NCBI GenBank assembly: GCA_947311845.1
Contig: CAMZMU010000041.1
Coordinates: forward strand, 130,827,840-130,891,839
DNA length: 64,000 bases
Reading direction: 5' to 3'
From: Poa pratensis
Lineage: Eukaryota > Streptophyta > Magnoliopsida > Poales > Poaceae
This document shows, piece by piece, positions 44,561 to 54,831 of the stretch (position 1 is the first letter of the stretch; each line of letters begins with the position of its first letter). The translations under genes were made by a program, and so were the position numbers. The notes below the pieces were generated by a model. It saw only the letters and a program-made list of their open reading frames with translations, searched no databases and was not told the origin of the DNA.

Positions 44561-47064
44561 CTGCTTTTTCGATCAAATTGAGGGTTAGGTCAAGTGTAGC
44601 GGTAGAATAACTGATCAACAAAAAATTATATCAAAGAACACTAAGAAAGAGCTAGAGAGTCGATCTACAAAAAAAGGTGACGAGTGCTGCATACAATGAA
44701 CATGACATAATACTCTGGTATAATTTGATACGTTTGCTTCCTACAGGTGCATATGAGCTGAATGCTTTCAGGCATGTTTTCTTTAACTACTGCCAGTTTG
44801 GCACTAACCTACTGTTTCCAGCTGCCAGTGTCAATTTGTGAAGATATGAGAAAATCTGTGGCTACCCACTGGTGGGGGATTGAGAATGGGCACAATAAGA
44901 TGCACTGGAGGTCATGGCAATGGCTCTCGACACCCAGTCTCTTGGTGGGCTAGGTTTTCATGACATGGAGATTTTTAACCAAGCAATGCTTGCTCGTCAA
45001 GGCTGGAGACTCATCACAGATCCATCTTGGCTATGTGCTCGTGGTCTGAAGGGCCGTTAGTACCTGAATTGTGAATATCATCACATGGAGGAGTATTCTT
45101 TTTGGAAGGGAGCTCCTGCAAAAAGGTGTTCGATGGGGAATTGGCAATGGCTCCTCGATTAAAATTCAGTCTGACAATTCGATCCCCAATGTGCGCCCTC
45201 TGATGGTACGTCCCGTGTCCTGTTGTTGGTTGATCAAACAGTAGACTCACTGATTTTGGAGGGCACCACAACTTGGGATGCGGACTTGGTTTACACTGTT
45301 TTTGCTGGGGATGTTGCGGCGGCAATTCTACAGGTCCCAATTAGTCGACATGGCGGCGAAGATTGTGTATCTCATGGCCATATACCCGCTTCAGCTATTA
45401 TACTGTCAGGTTTGGATACAATTTGGCCGACCAAAGCTGTTCTTTGAACAACGAAGTGGACCGAAGAGAGGCCTATCTTTGGAAACAGAACGGGACAGTA
45501 AACTGTGGAAGCCATTGTGGCCAATCAAAGCACCTGGGAAGATGAAAATAAACGGTGTGACCTTTGCGCATGATTGCTTCCGAGTTCCGAGTGGTCACCA
45601 ACTTCAGAAGCGGCAAATATCAGCATCACCATCGTGTGTTTTCTGCAGCAGATGGGAACCTATCGAGCACACGGTGCTCTTTTGTCAGTTTGCCCGAGAA
45701 GTTTGGAATGCTGTACAGGCTGTCCATGGAGTGTCGATCACTCGATCTACAACCAGAGTTTCAGGTGCTCACGTACTTGAATCCTTGATTTTCTGGAGCG
45801 ATGCTCAACCATGGAAGCAACTACTCTAGCTGTCACCATGTGGACATATGGGATGCCCGTAACAAGGTCAGAGAAGGTGAAACTCTTATGCATCCTAGAT
45901 CGATTGCTGAGAAGATATTGGCATATATTGAGATGATTGCAACACATATATACATCTGCACCAAACGGATTCCCGCCGGAAGGGTCAGTCTTGGTTAACG
46001 TTGTGTTGTGGACGCTAGTAAGATGGATGCGGCCGGCCGGACGACAAGAAGACCAGGATGGTCGACAAGAGTCCTTTTGGAAAGTATAGGATTATGAAAG
46101 GTCTAGATCTAATTGTATTAGGAGAGGTCAAGGTCTGAACATCCGTTATATAAGGATGACATGTATCCATGTTTTAGACAAGCAAGAACAATCAATCTAA
46201 TCTCTCCCTCGTAATTCTCTCTTCTCAACCTATGTCTACCCAATCCCTCGCAGCCATGCCGTCTGTCTATCTTCTGCACGGTTATCCCGTTGTGGATCTA
46301 AGTCCACAACATTTGGTATCAGAGTCGACCACCATGGCTTTCGATGCCGGCTCTTTCATGGAGAAATTCAAGGCCTCTGTTCCACAATCTTTGACGAATT
46401 CAACGTGCGCATGCTTGAGATCCTTGCAGAAAAGGAAAGGAGGGCACCAATGGCTTCAGCCGCCGATACGGCGGGTATGGCCGCACATTGTCAGCACAGC
46501 CAGAAGTCGACGCAGCCGCAGCGGCGACATATCATCAAGAGGCTGCAATGGGGGAGAAGCAGGAAGCAGAGACAGTGAAGCCAAACACGATGGCTGCCAG
46601 GCTGTTCACGCCAGTGGAGCTCATTGAATCGATTGAAGCGAAGCAGCGAGTTGTGACGGGTGCAGCATGATTACGCAGCGACGGACATAAAAGGCCACAT
46701 GTGGATCAGATTTGCAAGGAGGCGTGGCAGGGAAAGCGAGCTGCTGGGCAGGGAGAGAAATCCATGTCGACCAAAAGAATTGGAGCCAGATTTGTGTGCA
46801 GCAGATAGCATTAAACAATCACATATGCATGCACATCAATTCGTGATCAATCCAGGAGAAAGTGTTGGAGATAAGAGAAGATCTGTTCTGTTCAACCATC
46901 AAGGAAATCAGGAAGATCAAGAGATAGACAAGTTCTACATGAGAGAATTGGGCAAGAAACCTAGCAAATCATCCAGCTGGAATAAGAAATCCACATCAAA
47001 GTGGGGATATGAAGGCCTTCACCCTGGCCACCACCCTGCAGCTTGAGGGCAAGCTGCTTGTCGG

Positions 47065-47096
<32 letters not shown>

Positions 47097-50000
47097 CTGT
47101 AGTGTTGTGGACGCTAGTAAGATGGATGCGGCTGGCCGGACGACAAGAAGACCAGGATGGTCGTATTGGGTCAGGAGACGACAAAAGTCCTTTTGGAAAG
47201 TATAGGATTGGGAAAGAGTCCAATTGTATTAGGAAAGGTCTAGATCTAATCGTATTAGGAGAGGTCAAGGTCTCAACATCCATTATATAAGGATGACATG
47301 TATCCACGTTTTAGACTAGCAAGAACAATGAATCTAATCTCCCTCGTAATTCTCTCTTCTCAACCTATGTCTACCCAATCCCTCGCAGCAGATGCTGCAA
47401 TTTTGGAAGCAACTAAGTCTGGCTATCTTCTGCACGGTAGTTATCCGTTGTGGATCTAAGTCTGCAACACGTTGATGCTGCAATTTTCTCCTCAACTCGA
47501 TGTATGGGTGTGGGCGTTGTGATCCGCGACCATACTGGTGAGTGTCTTGCTGCTTGCAGTGAGTACCAGGAGGAGGTCGTGGCGCCTGACACTGCTGCGG
47601 CGCTAACGATGCGTCATGTTGTCAATCTTGCCAAGGAGGAGGGTTTTCCTCGGATTATTGTTCACTCGGATTGCTTATCAGTGATCAACCAGGTGAACAC
47701 AGTGCAGGAGGATGGGTCGGTGCTAGGCCCTATCTTCATGACATCAAGCACATGGCTGCGTCTTTCCTGTCTTGCTCGTTTCGACATGTCAATCGAGACT
47801 TGAACATTCCTGCTCATTGCTTAGCTAAGTCTAGCGAGTCTTTAGTGTGTTCTGTGCGGCGTGGAGTTGCTCCAGATTGTATCCGCGAGAAACTTTGTAA
47901 TGACATTATGATTATGTGATCAATAAAGCCCACGTTTCCGTAAGAAAAACAATGAAAGGTACACTCGGGAGATCTTGAGCATAAGCGTAGAGCCGCTGTA
48001 AGCTTGAAGACACGAGGACTTCCCTATGTGCTGCAGTTGTTCGGCATGACACCTAAGAAATGATGTGTTTTTTGGTACGGGAAGGCAGCCCTGGGTACTT
48101 CGGCTATTTTCTTGCAAAAGTATAAGGCTTCCTACCTTGGATTTATCCAAATCAATCGGCTGTACGCCTGTACCTCTAAGGTGAGTAACCTTTATGTTCA
48201 CAGGACGGGGTGGGGACTTTCAGTTTTCTTCAACTACTTTCAGTTTGGTAGTAGCCTTAACCTACTGCTTGAACAATGAAAGGTATTTCTCCCAGGATCT
48301 AGAGCATAAGCGTACAGCGCTGTAAGTTTATAATATCATAAACAGGTTGCTAATGTGATGGCTTCTATGTATCTTCGAACCACATTCCTAATTCAGGAGT
48401 GTAAGGCTAGGCCCCTCTCACCAAGCTTTTTCAAGAAGCCAGCTTGAGTTTTTTTTTAGGGTTTTTTTTTGCGGGTATAAGATACTGAAGTTTGTATTAA
48501 GGCCAGTGGAAGTTGAGTAACGGAAACTTGTCTCTTAATAAACCGACCCGGCTTTCCTAATTGGGAGCAGATTCTGGGCATATTGAATGTGATTTATCAC
48601 TGCAGAAGTGCCAAAGTCATGGTTGCTTCATCAGATGAGAGGGTTCGTACAAACAGTGCCACATGCAAGGTCAGGACCACAAAACCACGGTTCATGCCTA
48701 GTAAATAGTAGACAATACACGTGCCCCTGTTATAATATAAAAAATGAAAAACTTGAAGCATATTACATTATTAGAGATGTCTACATCATTATGGAACTTC
48801 TGTGCTGTTCAACATTCATTTTTCCTAAATTCTGACAGAACTACTGGACTACCCACTGAAATAATGGTTATTATCGAAATTCCAGTCATTCCTCACTGTC
48901 CAGAATCACAGACACTGTATGTTTGAATTTTATGAGGGAAATCAATCTGCTTATATAAGAAAAATGTGAATATTCAGATTTTGACTAGTAATGTTATTTA
49001 CAGAATTTCGTCAATGGTACTTCAATGCCTTTTATATCAATAACACGTACTAAAAAGTCACAAGCATGCGGACTGCAACCGTATCAATGTCTTAGACTAT
49101 CTATTGGGAAAGGGGGACTAATTTAGTATTTATAGGGCAAACATCTTAACAAAGAAAAAAATAGAATAAAGGAGACGAGACATTTGTACTTATTCATAGT
49201 TAAGCAATTCCCAATAGAACAGTAGTCTAGACACACATATGTTCAGACAATAGGAAATAGTCAACTTGAATTAAGCTAAAATAGCCAGAATGAGCTTTAC
49301 CTGGTTCTGGTGTCATAAATAGGGTTAAATCCTACTACGCACACGAGTGCTTATTACCTTAACTAATATGATACGCACATGTGTGGTATTTTGGCATAGC
49401 TATCAAGATGGTTATTCTTAAAATGTGTTTCAGTATTGACAAATGCACATGCTTAGGTTCCTATGTCATCTTAATCCTTAGTATCATCGTTTATCACTAT
49501 TGAGGATAACAAAGTACTAAAAAAAGAGAAAGAGAAGAGATACCTTTCTTTAACCCAGGGCAGACATCCTCCCCCTTGAACACTACAGGCAAATTCACCN
49601 NNNNNNNNNNNNTTGAATTTTATGAGGGAAATCAATCTGCTTATATAAGAAAAATGTGAATATCTAGATTTTGACTAGTAATGTTATTTACAGAATTTGT
49701 CAATGGTACTTCAATGCCTTTATATTTCAATATCACGTACTAAAAAGTCACAAGCAATGCGGACTGCTCACCGTATCAATGTCTTAGCTATCTATTGGGA
49801 AAGGGGGACTAATTTAGTATTTATAGGGCAAACATCTTAACAAAGAAAAAATTAGAATAAAGGAGACGAGACATTTGTACTTATTCATTAGTTAAGCAAT
49901 TCCCAATAGAACAGTAGTCTAGAACACATATGTTCAGACAATAGGAAATAGTCACTTGAATTAAGCTAAAATAGCCAGAATGAGCTTTACCTGGTTCTGG

Positions 50001-51310
50001 TGTCATAAATTAGGGTTAATCCTACTACGCACACCGAGTCTTGCTTATTACCTTAACTAATATGATACGCACATGTGTGGTTATTTTGGCATAGCTATCA
50101 AGATGGTTATTCTTAAAAATGTGTTTCAGTATTGACAAATGCAATGCTTAGGTTCCTATGTCATCTTTCCTTAGCTTCATCAGTTTTTATCACTTTTGAG
50201 GATAAACAAAGTACTAAAAAAAGAGAAAAGAGAAGAGATACCTTTCTTTAACCCAGGGCAGACATCCTCCCCCTTGAACACTACAGGCAAATTCACCTTC
50301 AGCATTGTTCCCTCATCTGCTTCCACCATCACCAAGTTCAATATATTCCCTGTTGATTCATCTTTCTGCACCTGCATACAAAGAGCACAAACATCACCGG
50401 CAATGCGATATATGCCAAATGGTACTAACCTCCTCTGACAGTAGACCCAACCAATTACTCAAGGTGCTCTACACATATAACTGGTTACAAGCTTTAAAAA
50501 CTACTCTTCGCAAGAGATTTCCCAGATAGAAAATTACATTGTTGAGCATGAAACAAGTACTTTAAATGGGAAATAAAATATTACCAAAATATACCTTGTA
50601 AAATCAAGCTACACTATGAGAGGAGAGAAATACATGAAAAGGGACTGGTCGTTTGACTACAAGCAATAAAAGAGAGACATGATCAGGGAGTGTGGGTATG
50701 TCCAAGCAACTTCTGCTAAAACGGTACAAAGATTACACAGCGTCTATGACTACCTACCATCTACTAGCAACCAGCAAAATCAACCAGCAAATGCTAAATC
50801 TCATTTCGTCGAACACAAGGTGAGCGAAGAGCATATCCACCATGAAAGTACACAAAAATGCAGATCCTGGATGCACGCTCAACAAATGGGTGCAATCTCT
50901 GATGGAAAAGGAGAGAAACAAACAACGGTATACCTTGATTGGGAGGACGGTGCCGGAGTGCACGACGGCAGTGGATCGCTCGCCGGCGCGGACCTGGAGG
51001 CGGACCGGGGTGGAGAGGAAGTACGGCGACTGCTTCAGCATCTCCCCGAGCTGCTTCCTGTCGGTGGTGAGGAGCTTGCGGTGCGCGACCCCTTCTCCGG
51101 GCCCGGAGCCGGCGAGGCTGAGCAGCACGGCCGGGGACGTTGCCGTTGCGGCGCTCGCGCGCCGCCGCGCGGGGGCCGGCCGTCTCCCGCGGAACCGCCT
51201 GGATCGTGTGGTGGTACGACGCGGAGGCCGCCAGCCGCCACGGGGCCGCCTTGCGGAGCGCATCCCGACGGCGGCGGCGGCGCCGCCTTGGCCCGGAGAC
51301 ACTGCGCCAT
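44352..51310 (-). CDS. Organellar ribosomal protein bL25 (L25/Ctc family), three exons
   Basis: Join of 50934-51310, 50242-50371 and 44352-44560 on the - strand, about 238 codons. bL25 binds 5S rRNA in the large ribosomal subunit; nuclear-encoded plant members act in mitochondria or plastids. The N-terminus is R/A/P-rich and targeting-like. The L25 N-domain is seen in 'VAHRKLLTTDRKQL' and 'STPVRLQVRAGERSTAVVHSGTVLPIKV' (exon 1), the beta-domain in 'TMLKVNLPVVFKGEDVCPGLKKG' (exon 2), and the C-domain in 'YLCPAEQIPKKIEVDLTNLDIGDRVLMQDI' (exon 3). Splice sites and phases agree (AAG|GTATAC .. TGCAG|GTGCAG; AAAG|GTATCT .. GCAG|GTGGC). Exon 1 has two apparent frame breaks (near 51250 and 51140). 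The second intron spans 5.7 kb of the given sequence (about 5.0 kb once the duplicated overlap is removed) and contains a LINE with a nested LTR element. Probably a functional gene with sequence errors. Confidence 0.88.
44850..45998 (+). pseudogene. LINE reverse transcriptase C-terminus (zf-RVT region)
   Basis: Multiple frame breaks and stops between 45050 and 45560; recognisable segments lie at 44880-45050 and 45440-45830. The domain normally follows the RT palm in plant LINEs and precedes RNase H. Degenerate. Confidence 0.75.
46004..46311 (+). repeat. 5' LTR of the small LTR element
   Basis: 308 bp with a TATA-like 'cgttatataagg' (about 46142). Confidence 0.9.
47066..47096 (+). repeat. 31-base G homopolymer at the polypurine tract
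   Basis: Uninterrupted G-run six bases before the 3' LTR; it is probably an expanded polypurine tract and its true length is uncertain. Confidence 0.85.
47103..47469 (+). repeat. 3' LTR of the small LTR element
   Basis: 367 bp, longer than the 5' LTR because of extra segments ('gtattgggtcaggagac' near 47163, 'gggaaagagtccaattg' near 47210) and a ~33-bp patch at 47390-47422 that resembles nearby LINE sequence. Confidence 0.88.
47470..47919 (+). pseudogene. LINE RNase H-like (RVT_3) domain
   Basis: Resumes after the LTR element with 'DAAIFSS..GVGVVIRDHTGECLAACSE', 'ALTMRHVVNLAKEEGFPRIIVHSDCLSVINQVN' and, one frame away, 'FRHVNRDLNIPAHCLAKSS', the typical end of plant LINE ORF2. The frame break is near 47715. 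The sequence on the left side of the insertion ('gtcttggttaacgtt') supplies the usual V-N-V start of the domain. Confidence 0.85.
48225..48326 (+). repeat. Uninterrupted paralog of the LINE target
   Basis: 'ttcttcaactactttcagtttgg...aacctactgcttgaacaatgaaagg...gagcataagcgtacagcgctgtaag' matches the left flank of the LINE (44775-44814) joined to its right flank (47949-47995). It shows a local intron duplication older than the LINE insertion. Confidence 0.7.
48923..49599. repeat. First copy of the gap-flanking duplicate
   Basis: Matches 49613-50297 over its whole length with many one-base indels and few substitutions. It includes a partial copy of bL25 exon 2 (49544-49599) that stops exactly at the gap. 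Confidence 0.9.
49600..49612. other. Assembly gap (13 N)
   Basis: Run of N between two copies of the same sequence; most likely an unmerged contig overlap and not missing DNA. Confidence 0.95.
49613..50297. repeat. Second copy of the gap-flanking duplicate
   Basis: Starts at the same base as 48923 and continues into the complete bL25 exon 2. Confidence 0.9.
50242..50371 (-). CDS. bL25 exon 2
   Basis: 130 bp, open, between TGCAG| (50372) and |GTATCT (50241). Encodes the conserved 'LPVVFKGEDVCPGLKKG' strand and turn. Confidence 0.9.
50934..51310 (-). CDS. bL25 exon 1 with two apparent frame breaks
   Basis: ATG at 51310 (MAQCLRAKAA..). The middle ('YHHTIQAVPRETAGPRAAARERRNGNVP') and end ('AVLLSLAGSGPG' to 'TVLPIKV') lie in two other frames. 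The breaks fall in a GCC/CGG run near 51250 and a CCCC run near 51140, both error-prone. Each needs only a single-base correction. Confidence 0.85.
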
Positions 51311-51561
51311 TCTTGGGGTTCGGGGTTTAGGGAAAGAGAAAGGTGGGCTTTGTCTGGTTAATTTCTTTCGCGTAGTCTAGTGGTTCTTCATGGGCCGTTT
51401 CGTTATCTCGCATGCGGCCCGCGTATACCCTCCCTTTCTCGGACTCGGATCGATCCACTCACCCAAGAACCAACTTGCAAACGAATGAACAACAGAGTCC
51501 AGCCAAACAAACAGATTAACCGAAGGAAACTGGTGCAACGAGTACGGCGAGATCGATCGAT
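51311..51561 (-). promoter_or_regulatory. Upstream region of bL25
   Basis: Short CG-rich upstream region. It contains 'atgggccgtttcg' (51391), whose GGGCC words are frequent upstream of plant ribosomal and organellar protein genes. On the + strand a Met codon at 51562 follows a run of 'gatcgatcgatcc' and opens a 20-codon frame that ends at a TAG; it could be the relic of a divergently transcribed neighbour, which I cannot identify. Confidence 0.35.
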
Positions 51562-52745
51562 CCATGGAGCAGCAGGGTGACAAGACGGGGCTGCTGCCGC
51601 CGGTGTCCTCGACGGGGATTTGCTAGTTGTTGCTCGCGGGAGAGCTCGCGCGGTCTGCGGACGGACGCGTTGACGCGGTAGCGTGCTGGTCGTGTGTGGG
51701 ACCCACCCACGTTATCTTCTTCCCATCCTCTTCTTTTCTTCTTTTCTCCACGCCCGAACCAAATCCTCCACCACGACGCGGCCAGGCCGAGCCAGCGACG
51801 CCGCGGCTGGCCGCGGCGGAGAAGGCGGCTGGCGAGGATGGGCTGGGGGTGGGGGTGGGGCGGTTCGCCACTTAACGGTGGGGGTGGGGTGGGGCGGTTC
51901 ACCGGCGACGAGATCGGGGCAAGCCGAGCCGGAGCCGCGAGGCGCGGCTGGCCGCGGCGGAGGCGAGGAGGAACCTTAGGGCTGGGGGTGCGGGGTGGGT
52001 CGCCGGCGACGAGCTTCGGGGTGGGGGGGGGGTTTAGAGGGATGGTCCGGGGCGGCGCCGGACCGGCGGTGGGCTGCGGTCGCGGGAGCGCCGCCGGCCG
52101 CGGGTGGCGGTAGCAGGCGGCCTGGCCGGCGGCTGCGGCGGGGGGAAGAAGAAGAGAAGAAGGGCGTGGTGGTCGTCTTCCTTCCGACAGCGCACGTGCG
52201 GCGCGGTCGGAAACCGCGCGAGCGCTCGCGCGCGCAAGCTAGACTCGCCCTCCTCGACGACGACCTGGACTAGTTAGGATTTTATTAGGTTTAGGGCCGA
52301 TTGGTTCGTCGTTTTGGAGGTGTAAACGGACAGACGAAAATTACGGACGTCGTTAGGTCCGTTAAAATTAGGCTACGAGGGAGGTATTCTTTCACGGACC
52401 GTAAACTGAAACGTTATTCCAAGCGGGGCCTTATTAGTTTGAAATTTCATTCAAATTATTGTAAAATATGGACAAGATATGAATGCAAATTTAAACTTGT
52501 CAAAATTTTGAATGCCATTTTTTTATGGTCGGAAGGGGGCAGCTCCCCACACTGGGACGTACATGTGTCAAACACGCCGATAGCGGACACATTTCACGTG
52601 GTCTCATGGAGATGCTCTAACCATCTAATCCATTGTTTTTTTTCACGTGGTCTAATCGATCGCTGGAAAGCGTGGATTTTCGGACTTCGTCGATCCTTGA
52701 AAAAGTGTTGGAGGCTAAACTAGGCTTTAGAGAAGAGAAAGGTGA
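51562..52745. other. GC-rich then AT-rich DNA without a recognised gene
   Basis: 51620-52270 is extremely GC-rich with overlapping frames in all phases and simple G-rich runs; I see no domain. 52280-52745 is ordinary intergenic DNA up to the end of the - strand copia LTR. Confidence 0.4.
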
Positions 52746-52919
52746 TGCAACAATGCTCAATTGTATTGATCGTTGGTGCAGCTATATATATAGCATTACA
52801 AGCAGCACATATCCTATACGTGACAGCTACGTATGGATTGGCCGAGTAGCTATCCTAGCTAGGTATTGTTACATAATATAAACAACCTAACTAACAGGTA
52901 TTGTTACATAATATAAACA
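52746..52919 (-). repeat. 3' LTR of the - strand copia
   Basis: About 174 bp with a TATA-like tract (52782-52792). Its first 24 bases are repeated in direct orientation after 12 bases (52859-52883 and 52896-52919). Confidence 0.7.
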
Positions 52920-52924
52920 CCCCA

Positions 52925-54831
52925 CCGCAGTCGAAACGTCTTCGAGTGGTAAGACGCAAGACTGGACCTGAAAGACTGAAACGGAGCTTTGGGCAATCCT
53001 TTCGTCATGATGTCAGCGAGCTGTTGGGTGGTAGGAACATGCACGACTCGAAGTTCGCCGAGAGCAACCTTCTCGCGTACAAAGTGTATGTCCAACTCAA
53101 TGTGCTTAGTTCGTCGATGATGAACTGGATTGGTAGACATGTACACTGCTGACACGTTGTTACAGAAGACAACAGTGGCCTTGGGAAGATGACAGCCGAG
53201 CTCGCCAAACAACTGCCGGAGCCATACACAGTCAGCGGCGGCATTGGCAACTGCACGGTATTCCGCCTCCGCACTGGATCGCGAGACGGTGGCCTGTCGT
53301 TTGGAGGACCAACTGACAAGAGCGCGCCGAGATAGACGCAGTAGCGGAGGTAGAGCGACGCGTGTCCGGGCAACCCGCCCAGTCGGCGTCCGAGTAGGCG
53401 ATGATGTCGGTGGAGGGCGTCGCAGCGAGGAGAAGGCCAGACGACGTGGTGTCGCGTACATACCGGAGGATGCGCTTGACGATGGCGAGATGACTGTCGC
53501 GTGGATCATGCATGTGCAGGCAGACTTGCTGGACAGCGTATGCAGCTCCGGTCGAGTCATCGTGAGATACTGCAGGCCCCGGCGACTTCGATACTCGAAG
53601 GGATCAGCCACGGGTGGACCAGCATCAGCAGCGATCTTGGAGAAGGTGTCTACGGGCGTCGAGATGGTGCGCAGTTCACCATGCTGGCACGTTGCAGAAT
53701 CTCCTCGGCATATTGGGCTTGACTAAGGAAGAAGCCTCGCTTGGTGCGACGCACCTGGATGCCGAGAAAGTAGTGCAAGGGTCCCATGTCCTTCATGGCG
53801 AACTCGGTCTTGAGCTTGGCGACGATCTCATGAAGCAAGGTCGTTGTAGAAGCGGACAAGACGATGTCGTCGACGTAGAGTAGCAGGCACGCAGCCTCGG
53901 AGCCTCGCTTTAGGGTGAAGGAGTGATGCGTCCGAGCGAGAGGCGACGAAACCGATGGTTACGGCGAAGGCGGCGAAGCGCTGGAACCAGGCCCGTGGAG
54001 CTTGCTTCAAGCCGTAGAGGGACTTGGCGAGCTTGCAGACATGATCGCGATGGAGCTCGTGGATGAAACCAGCCGGCTGGTGACAGTAGACTTGCTCCTC
54101 AAGAACGCCATGGAGGAAGGCGTTTTTCACGTCCAGCTGGTGCACCGGCCAGTTGCAGGAGCACGCGGGGCAAGAACTACGCGAATCGTTGCCGGTTTGA
54201 CCACGGGGGAGAATGTTTCGCCATAGTCGACGCCAGGGCGTTGGGCAAGCCACGAACGATCCACCATGCCTTGTAGCGCTCGAGAGAGCCATCCGCCCGA
54301 TTTTTGTGCCTGAACACCCACTTGCCTGTGACAACATTAGTACGAGGAGGCTTGGGAACAAGTGTCCAAGTGTTGTTCGAGGTAATGGCGTCGAACTCTT
54401 CTTGCATAGCGGCGCGCCAATTCGGATCCGGAGAGCTTCGCGAACGGAAGAAGGGATTGGAGAGATCGGTGTCGTAGCAAGAGTGGCATAGCGTGGATTG
54501 GGTTTGCGTATGCCATGCTAAGCGCGAGTAACCATATGATGGCGAAGTTTGGGCAGCGGAGGCGATGGTGGGTGAGAGAGGAGCTAGGAGGCTCGGAGCT
54601 GGGGCTGTGGGCTCTTGTTGGGCTGCTGTCCGAAGTGGAGGCCGTGGCCGAAGGGGAGCGAGGAGCATGGGTCGTGGGCGAGGCGCGGCCAGGTGGGCTG
54701 CATGGGGAGCCAGAAGGCGCGCGCTGTGTGGACGACGGCGTTGGTGGCCATGCATCGGCGTGATCGACATACGCGGAGGCAAGGAATCCTCGTTGCTGGC
54801 GTGATCGAGCGGATCAGCGGAGGAGAGCGAC
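52925..54831 (-). pseudogene. copia pol remnant (RT and RNase H)
   Basis: Read on the - strand from 54831: 'NWRAAMQEEFDAITSNNTWTLVPKP', 'GKWVFRHKNRADGSLERYKA', 'HQLDVKNAFLHGVLEEQVY', '[17 protein letters not shown]', a YVDD catalytic box (about 53865-53880), then RNase H ('AYSDADWAGC', 'SSAEAEYRAVA', 'RTKHIELDIHFVREKV', 'QLADIMTKGL'). Several frame breaks (about 54290, 53900, 53640, 53390) make it a pseudogene. Confidence 0.88.

Larger units (their letters stand above)
46004..47469 (+). mobile_element. Small non-autonomous LTR retrotransposon, TSD CGTTG
   Basis: LTRs 46004-46311 and 47103-47469 begin TGTTGTGGAC; the 5' LTR ends GTCCACAACA and the 3' LTR GTCTGCAACA. CGTTG flanks both sides (45999-46003, 47470-47474). 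A primer-binding site 'TTGGTATCAGAG' (initiator-Met tRNA type) starts at 46313. The internal 790 bp has only a broken gag-like start (from the ATG at 46334) and no pol. A 31-base G-run (47066-47096) lies just before the 3' LTR, where the polypurine tract is expected. Size fits TRIM/small LARD elements. Confidence 0.93.
44815..47948 (+). mobile_element. 5'-truncated LINE in the bL25 intron
   Basis: Encodes the C-terminal end of a plant non-LTR reverse transcriptase: 'GGLGFHDMEIFNQAMLARQGWRL', a zf-RVT-like region ('FAHDCFRVPS...CVFCSRWEPIEHTVLFC', 45560-45690), then an RNase H-like (RVT_3) domain, interrupted at 46004 by an LTR element. The left boundary after 'aacctactg' (44814) and the right boundary before 'aacaatgaaagg' (about 47949) are supported by a nearby uninterrupted paralog of the target (48225-48326). 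The insertion lies antisense to the bL25 gene. Confidence 0.8.
52746..54831 (-). mobile_element. Ty1/copia element, - strand, 3' part only
   Basis: A short 3' LTR (52746-52919; TGTTTATATTATG..TTGCA on the - strand) is followed upstream by a purine tract (GCGGTGGGG) and RNase H and RT coding. The element is cut at 54831 by the LTR of the SIRE-type element, so its integrase, gag and 5' LTR should lie beyond that element, outside the window. Short LTRs suit the Ale/Hopscotch-type copia lineages (inference). Confidence 0.85.

Noticed and set aside
46313..46326. tRNA-like sequence 'ttggtatcagag' (also at 56060)
   Set aside because: These are primer-binding sites next to LTRs, not tRNA genes; no cloverleaf sequence surrounds them.
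51562..52273. Cluster of ORFs in all frames upstream of bL25
   Set aside because: GC-rich with simple runs; no domain, no convincing start or splice structure.
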